Assembly (NCBI GenBank): GCA_003283685.1
Contig: QBWD01000036.1
Coordinates: 1-5,634 of the forward strand
From: Prochlorococcus sp. AG-315-D17
GTDB lineage: Bacteria > Cyanobacteriota > Cyanobacteriia > PCC-6307 > Cyanobiaceae
Reading direction: 5' to 3'
DNA: 5,634 nucleotides
Shown piece after piece: positions 4,642-5,634 of the stretch. The notes beneath the pieces were generated by a model. It made no database searches. It had not been told where the DNA came from and saw only the letters and a program-made list of their open reading frames with translations. The translations under genes were made by a program, and so were the position numbers. Position 1 is the stretch's first letter, and each line of letters begins with the position of its first letter.

Positions 4642-5123
4642 ATTCAACCTGACTTTCAGAAATGGCAACCATTCTATTCGTTTCTCGGAGGCGTTATTTC
4701 TATAAGTTGCTTAGGAATCCTTGGTGGTTGGTCCGGTTACCAATTGTTAGTTGCCCCATTTGGAGCTTCTACTGTCTTATTATTTGGTTCACCAAATAGT
4801 CCTCTGGCTCAGCCTAGGAATCTTATTTTCGGAAATCTTTAGGGGCTATCTCTTCCGTTACTTTTGTTGCTCTTTTAGGGACTTCGCCGCTAGTTAGTGG
4901 TCTCGCAGTTGCATCTGCAATCGCTCTAGGACAAAGATTTCGTTGCTTACACCCACCTGCTGGTGCAGTAGCTTTACTTGGAGTGTTATTTAAAGCTTCC
5001 CCTGCTTTTATTTTGCTACCAGTGCTTACAGGCTCTTTACTCTTACTTATCCTAGCTGTTGTATTCCATCGTATCTGTACTAAAGCACCTGATATCAATT
5101 GCATTGGCTTTAATCAACCATGA
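4619..5123 (+). pseudogene. HPP-family membrane protein, two frameshifts
   Basis: HPP proteins are small integral membrane proteins, and cyanobacterial and plastid members transport nitrite. The family hallmarks are clear: LLVAPFGASTVLLFGSPNSP, LAQPRN, and LHPPAGAVALLG, plus four or five hydrophobic segments. The frame breaks twice. From ATG 4619 the peptide starts MNVIKFDKFNLTF, and near 4655 it must shift to continue QKWQPFYSFLGG. After GNL it meets TAG at 4840 and continues one frame over with GAISSVTFVALLG to a TGA at 5121-5123. Adding one T to the CTTT runs at ~4654 and ~4837-4840 restores one ~170-residue protein, the usual family size. It may be a true pseudogene or a sequence with homopolymer errors. 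Its stop overlaps the next start by ATGA. Confidence 0.8.
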
Positions 5124-5503
5124 ATCGCTTCTTTTTGCTTGCACCGCTAATACTTGCTCTTTCGCCACCTGTTAATTCTGGAATATATCACTATCCTCTC
5201 TATAGGGAAGGAATAGAAGTTCGTTGCAAGGATGGAAATCCTAGGCGTATTGTCGAAATCAAGGCTGGTAGAGGCATGAAGTTACGAGGAAATGGAGAAG
5301 AGCAATATTCATGGCCAATAACTTATTTATATCCAGAAGCTTCAGATGATAAATATAGATACTTTCCAAGTACTGCTGGCACACAATGCAGTTATAGAAA
5401 ACTCACGCCAGAGGAAAAAGCAGCTCTAATAAACAAGTCTTTTGAGATTTGCTTGGGAGTTGAGTTTGTAACTAGAAAGCAAGATTGCTATGGGTGGAAT
5501 TAA
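5120..5503 (+). CDS. secreted four-cysteine hypothetical protein
   Basis: The product has 127 residues. It begins with a clear signal peptide, MNRFFLLAPLILALSPPVNS, with cleavage likely near residue 20. The mature part is about 107 residues, soluble and rich in aromatic residues, with four cysteines (36, 90, 111, 123) that could form two disulfides in the periplasm. I see no known catalytic motif and cannot name a family. Its ATG overlaps the HPP stop codon (ATGA), so it was built to be translated together with the HPP protein and may help that transporter at the periplasmic face; that role is inference. Unlike its upstream neighbour it is intact. The second repeat copy follows about 50 bases downstream. 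Confidence 0.75.
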   Translation: MNRFFLLAPLILALSPPVNSGIYHYPLYREGIEVRCKDGNPRRIVEIKAGRGMKLRGNGEEQYSWPITYLYPEASDDKYRYFPSTAGTQCSYRKLTPEEKAALINKSFEICLGVEFVTRKQDCYGWN

Positions 5504-5552
5504 CTGAACTACTTCAAATTACACACCCTAATCGCTGATCTTTACGCTAATA

Positions 5553-5634
5553 GAAAGGCTACCGAAAAGGTGGCATAATATTGTCTAAATTCAAGTTGTT
5601 TATTCCTTTTAGATAATCTGCCAATTGTTTTTGA
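5553..5634 (+). repeat. dispersed ~82-bp repeat, copy B (runs to window edge)
   Basis: This is the second copy of the element at 4045-4126, in the same orientation. The hairpin is retained with different bases: GCTACC (5558-5563) pairs with GGTGGC (5569-5574) around GAAAA, one G-U pair included. The blocks CTAAAT, TTGTTTATTCCTT and AATTGTTTTT are shared. The copies differ at scattered positions, so the duplication is old. The right end may lie beyond the window. Confidence 0.55.

Noticed and set aside
4831..4850. Programmed frameshift at CTTTAG in the HPP gene
   Set aside because: A prfB-like +1 shift would enter the wrong frame; the required shift is -1 and no slippery heptamer is present.
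4823..5104. 93-codon open frame on the minus strand
   Set aside because: It is antisense to the HPP coding sequence with its LAQPRN and HPPAG motifs.
1..5634. CRISPR array, intact transposase, integrase, phage or toxin-antitoxin system
   Set aside because: No regularly spaced repeats and no motifs of these families were seen on either strand.

Overview
The window reads as a marine picocyanobacterial chromosome, most likely Prochlorococcus. The evidence is a low GC content by eye, very short AT-rich spacers, many small picocyanobacterial-type hypothetical genes, a DUF1830-type protein, a CP12-like peptide, and cyanobacterial-type urease, Urt and HPP sequences. A low-light-clade Prochlorococcus is plausible, but that is inference; no marker gene fixes the strain.

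Left part (1-1740). A DUF1830-like gene is followed by the scar of a lost urea-utilisation locus. The C-terminal third of ureC (minus strand) stands back to back with the C-terminal 60% of urtE (plus strand). The homologies meet within about ten bases near 880-890. In picocyanobacteria the ureDABC block and the ureEFG-urtABCDE block are usually divergent, so one internal deletion explains this layout and would have removed everything between ureC and urtE. The following 420 bases hold no intact gene. They contain the 3' half of a tRNA-Pro(UGG), a possible broken membrane peptide and a terminator-like hairpin.

Middle part (1740-3931). A 61-residue membrane protein and a three-gene minus-strand unit lie here. 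The unit runs from a 54-residue peptide with the CP12 C-terminal signature, through an OsmC/Ohr-type peroxiredoxin that lacks a normal start codon, to a cupin protein with a strong Shine-Dalgarno site. Upstream sits a 12-bp inverted repeat, then a divergent pair of small hypothetical genes only 35 bp apart. The rightward gene of that pair ends in a good intrinsic terminator.

Right part (3932-5634). This is a decaying or error-containing stretch. It has an 11-bp perfect hairpin, one copy of an ~82-bp repeat whose second copy closes the window, two zinc-ribbon-like microgenes each interrupted once, and an HPP-family membrane protein (the family includes cyanobacterial nitrite transporters). The HPP frame breaks twice, and adding one T to a CTTT run repairs each break. 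The HPP stop overlaps the start of an intact secreted four-cysteine protein. Losing urease/Urt and damaging an HPP gene would both point to shrinking nitrogen-acquisition capacity, provided the single-base breaks are real and not sequencing errors.
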